NCBI RefSeq assembly: GCF_019429535.1 | Contig: NZ_JAHXZM010000002.1 | Span: forward strand, 1 to 64,000 | Reading direction: 5' to 3' | From: Sphingomonas citricola | GTDB lineage: Bacteria > Pseudomonadota > Alphaproteobacteria > Sphingomonadales > Sphingomonadaceae | Length of the DNA: 64,000 bases | Part shown: one piece after another, positions 62,200 through 64,000 of the stretch | Position numbering within the stretch: position 1 is the first letter of the stretch | How the letters are laid out: each line of letters opens with the position of its first letter | Notes under the pieces: model-generated | Told to the model about the DNA's origin: nothing | Databases searched by the model: none | Seen by the model: only the letters and a program-made list of their open reading frames with translations | Made by a program: the position numbers and the translations under genes

Positions 62200-63567
62200 A
62201 TGACGATGAAGAAGGTGGTGCTGGCGGGTGCGCTGCTGGCGGTCGCGACCGGCACCGCGATCGCCGCCGGGGTGCCGCACCCCGGAACACCGCGCCCCGC
62301 CATCCAGCCCGCGGATGATGCGCAGGCCCGCCCACCGGTCGACGCGCCCGAACTCGCGCGGCTCGGCGCATATCCGGTGGGGCTCGCGCGCGTCGAGCTG
62401 GTGCAGCCGGCGCAGGCCGACCCGTTGCAAGGCGCGGACCGGCCGCTGGTGACCGCGCGGCGGCTGCCGACGCTGGTCTGGTACCCGGCGGCTCGCGGGG
62501 GGGCACGCACCGGGACCGGCACCACCTACCATGCCGCGATGTCGGGCGCGGACGGGCGCGACGTTCCGTTCACGCTCGCCGGGCTGGCCACACCCGGCGC
62601 GCGCGCAGCGGCGGGGCGGTTTCCGCTGGTCATCCTCGCCCATGGGTACGGCAACGCGCCCGAGGCGCTCGCCTGGCTGGGCGAGAATCTGGCGAGCAAG
62701 GGTTATGTCGTCGTCGCCCCCGCGTTCGGCGATCCACCGATCAGCATCCGCACCGCCGCGGCGCGGTCGGGTCCGATCACGCGGCGTCCGCTCGACATCG
62801 CGTTCGTGGCCGCCGAGGCACAGCGCCGCGCCGCGCGGCGCGACGGCGTGTTCGCCGCCGCCGATGCATCACGCACGGTGCTGATCGGTTACTCGATGGG
62901 CGGCTACGGCGTGCTGACCGCCGCGGGCGCGCTGCTCAACCCGCAGATGGGGTCGCTGTCGCGCGGGATCCTCGCCGATTACGCCGCGGGTGGCGCGCGC
63001 GCGGCATCGCTCAAGGTCGCGAACGTGAAGGCGGTGGTCGCGATCGCGCCCGCCAGCCGCTTCGGCGAGACACCGGCCTGGTCAACCTCCGGGGCAGGCG
63101 TCGGCGCGATCACGGCACCGACCTTGTTCGTCGCGGGCGAGCACGATCACGCGGTCGGCTATGACGCGGTGCGCGACCTGTTCGCGCGGGAGCGGCGCGC
63201 GCCGCGCTACCTGCTGACCTTTAAGGGCGCGGGGCACAGCATCGCGCTCGCCGGCGCGCCCGCGGAAATGCGCGGCACCTTCTGGGACATGGACTGGTTC
63301 GAGGACGCGGTGTGGCGCAAGGATCGCCTGCTGCCGATCCAGATGCACTTCATCACCGCGTTCCTCGACCGGTTCGCGAAGGGCGAGACGGCCAAGGCGG
63401 CCTATCTCGACGGGCTGGTGAGCGATGCCGACGCGGGCAACTGGCCGAACGCGCCGATCGGGCGCTACGACGGGTTCAGCCCCGGTGCGCCGGTCGCAAC
63501 CGTGTGGAAGGGGTTCCAGCCAAGCCGCGCCACCGGCCTGCGGTTCGAGGCGGAGCCGGCCTCGTGA
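62200..63567 (+). CDS. Exported alpha/beta hydrolase, dienelactone-hydrolase/chlorophyllase-like
   Basis: The 455-residue protein has a signal peptide ([24 protein letters not shown]), the oxyanion HGYGNAPE, the nucleophile elbow GYSMGGYG and a late catalytic His in GAGHSIAL, with an Asp in GEHDHA. It would cleave an ester in the periplasm. The CE15 glucuronoyl-esterase motif is not present. It sits between a TonB gene and uxuA, whose GTG overlaps its stop, so it may trim esterified uronic-acid substrates. Substrate is unknown. Confidence 0.85.
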   Translation: MTMKKVVLAGALLAVATGTAIAAGVPHPGTPRPAIQPADDAQARPPVDAPELARLGAYPVGLARVELVQPAQADPLQGADRPLVTARRLPTLVWYPAARGGARTGTGTTYHAAMSGADGRDVPFTLAGLATPGARAAAGRFPLVILAHGYGNAPEALAWLGENLASKGYVVVAPAFGDPPISIRTAAARSGPITRRPLDIAFVAAEAQRRAARRDGVFAAADASRTVLIGYSMGGYGVLTAAGALLNPQMGSLSRGILADYAAGGARAASLKVANVKAVVAIAPASRFGETPAWSTSGAGVGAITAPTLFVAGEHDHAVGYDAVRDLFARERRAPRYLLTFKGAGHSIALAGAPAEMRGTFWDMDWFEDAVWRKDRLLPIQMHFITAFLDRFAKGETAKAAYLDGLVSDADAGNWPNAPIGRYDGFSPGAPVATVWKGFQPSRATGLRFEAEPAS

Positions 63568-64000
63568 GCGACGACGTGAGCGGCGATGCGCCGCGGATGA
63601 CGCAGACGATGCGCTGGTTCGGCCCCGCCGATCCGGTCAGCCTCAGCGACATTCGCCAGTCCGGCGCGACCGAGGTGGTGACCGCGCTACACGACATCCC
63701 CAACGGCGAGGTCTGGCCGCTCGAGGCGATCAGGGCGCGCCGCGCGACGGTGCAGGCAGCCGGGCTCGACTGGACCGTGGTCGAGAGCCTGCCGGTGCAC
63801 GAGGACATCAAGAAGCGTGGGCCTGACTGGGACCGGCTGATCGAGGCGTACCGGACCAGCCTGCGCCACTTGGCCGCCGCGGGCATCCGCGTGATCACCT
63901 ACAATTTCATGCCGCTGCTCGACTGGACGCGCACCGATCTGGCGTGGCCGATGCCCGACGGCGCGCTGGCGCTCAGGTTCGAGCTCGAGATGGTCGCGGC
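63564..64000 (+). CDS. uxuA: Mannonate dehydratase, N-terminal part (cut by right edge)
   Basis: The 145 visible residues include [37 protein letters not shown] and [15 protein letters not shown], matching UxuA closely. The enzyme dehydrates D-mannonate to 2-keto-3-deoxygluconate. A GTG at 63564 overlaps the previous stop, but Met at 63597 or 63609 gives the more usual N-terminus. With uxaC, uxuB and the sugar kinase it completes the glucuronate pathway. The C-terminal part lies outside the window. Confidence 0.9.
   Translation, partial: MSDDVSGDAPRMTQTMRWFGPADPVSLSDIRQSGATEVVTALHDIPNGEVWPLEAIRARRATVQAAGLDWTVVESLPVHEDIKKRGPDWDRLIEAYRTSLRHLAAAGIRVITYNFMPLLDWTRTDLAWPMPDGALALRFELEMVA

Noticed and set aside
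1..64000. CRISPR arrays, tRNA and rRNA genes
   Set aside because: No regularly spaced repeats, tRNA cloverleaf or rRNA signature sequences were found by eye; a covariance-model search would be the decisive test.

Overview
The window is GC-rich DNA from an alphaproteobacterium, most likely a Sphingomonas-type member of the Sphingomonadaceae. The case rests on three long TonB-dependent receptors, sphingomonad-style catabolic gene families, a DUF3489-like start at the left edge, and dense operons with ATGA/GTGA overlaps. No tRNA, rRNA or CRISPR array was seen. The genus is inferred from content and style, not from a marker gene.

Region A (about 0.2-34.9 kb) is a large catabolic island of roughly 25 genes in divergent operons. 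It encodes a P450cam-like cytochrome P450, its [2Fe-2S] ferredoxin and ferredoxin reductase, a Rieske oxygenase alpha subunit, two GMC alcohol oxidoreductases, three aldehyde dehydrogenases and three routes of CoA activation (AMP-forming ligase, NDP-forming ligase, CoA-transferase). It also encodes two enoyl-CoA hydratases, two thiolase-fold proteins without the usual nucleophilic Cys, a DUF35 partner, and an SDR/acyl-CoA dehydrogenase/APH-kinase trio. A TonB receptor, an MFS carrier, a tautomerase, two exported serine-hydrolase-like proteins and one IclR regulator complete it. The logic reads: uptake, hydroxylation, alcohol to aldehyde to acid, CoA ester, modified beta-oxidation with a retro-aldol step and possibly a 4-hydroxyacyl-CoA step. 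The substrate is unknown; a branched terpenoid or other alicyclic compound is my inference. A repeated element, AGAA-N5-TTCT with a third AGAA half-site 6 bp on, lies in front of nearly every operon and points to one regulon. Two palindromic half-sites plus one direct repeat is the operator layout of PcaU/PobR-type IclR regulators, and the island encodes one IclR protein.

Region B (34.88-35.72 kb) is an IS6-family insertion sequence that separates the island from the next locus. Region C (35.7-42.1 kb) holds a GH3 glycosidase and an esterase on the minus strand, divergent from a TonB receptor and a TetR regulator: a small glycoside-uptake locus. Region D (42.6-48.1 kb) is a caa3-type cytochrome oxidase operon (subunit II with a fused cytochrome c, fused subunits I and III, a small membrane protein, CtaG and a triheme cytochrome c). 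A decayed end of an IS like the one in region B follows. Region E (48.5-50.8 kb) is a MASE1 histidine kinase with a FixJ/NarL-type response regulator, preceded by a large nested palindrome.

Region F (51.2 kb to the right edge) is a hexuronate-utilisation locus: uxuB and uxaC on the minus strand; a PfkB-family sugar kinase (probably KdgK), an ExuT-like carrier and a GH31 glycosidase on the plus strand; a GntR/FadR regulator; then a TonB receptor, an exported alpha/beta hydrolase and the start of uxuA, cut by the window edge.
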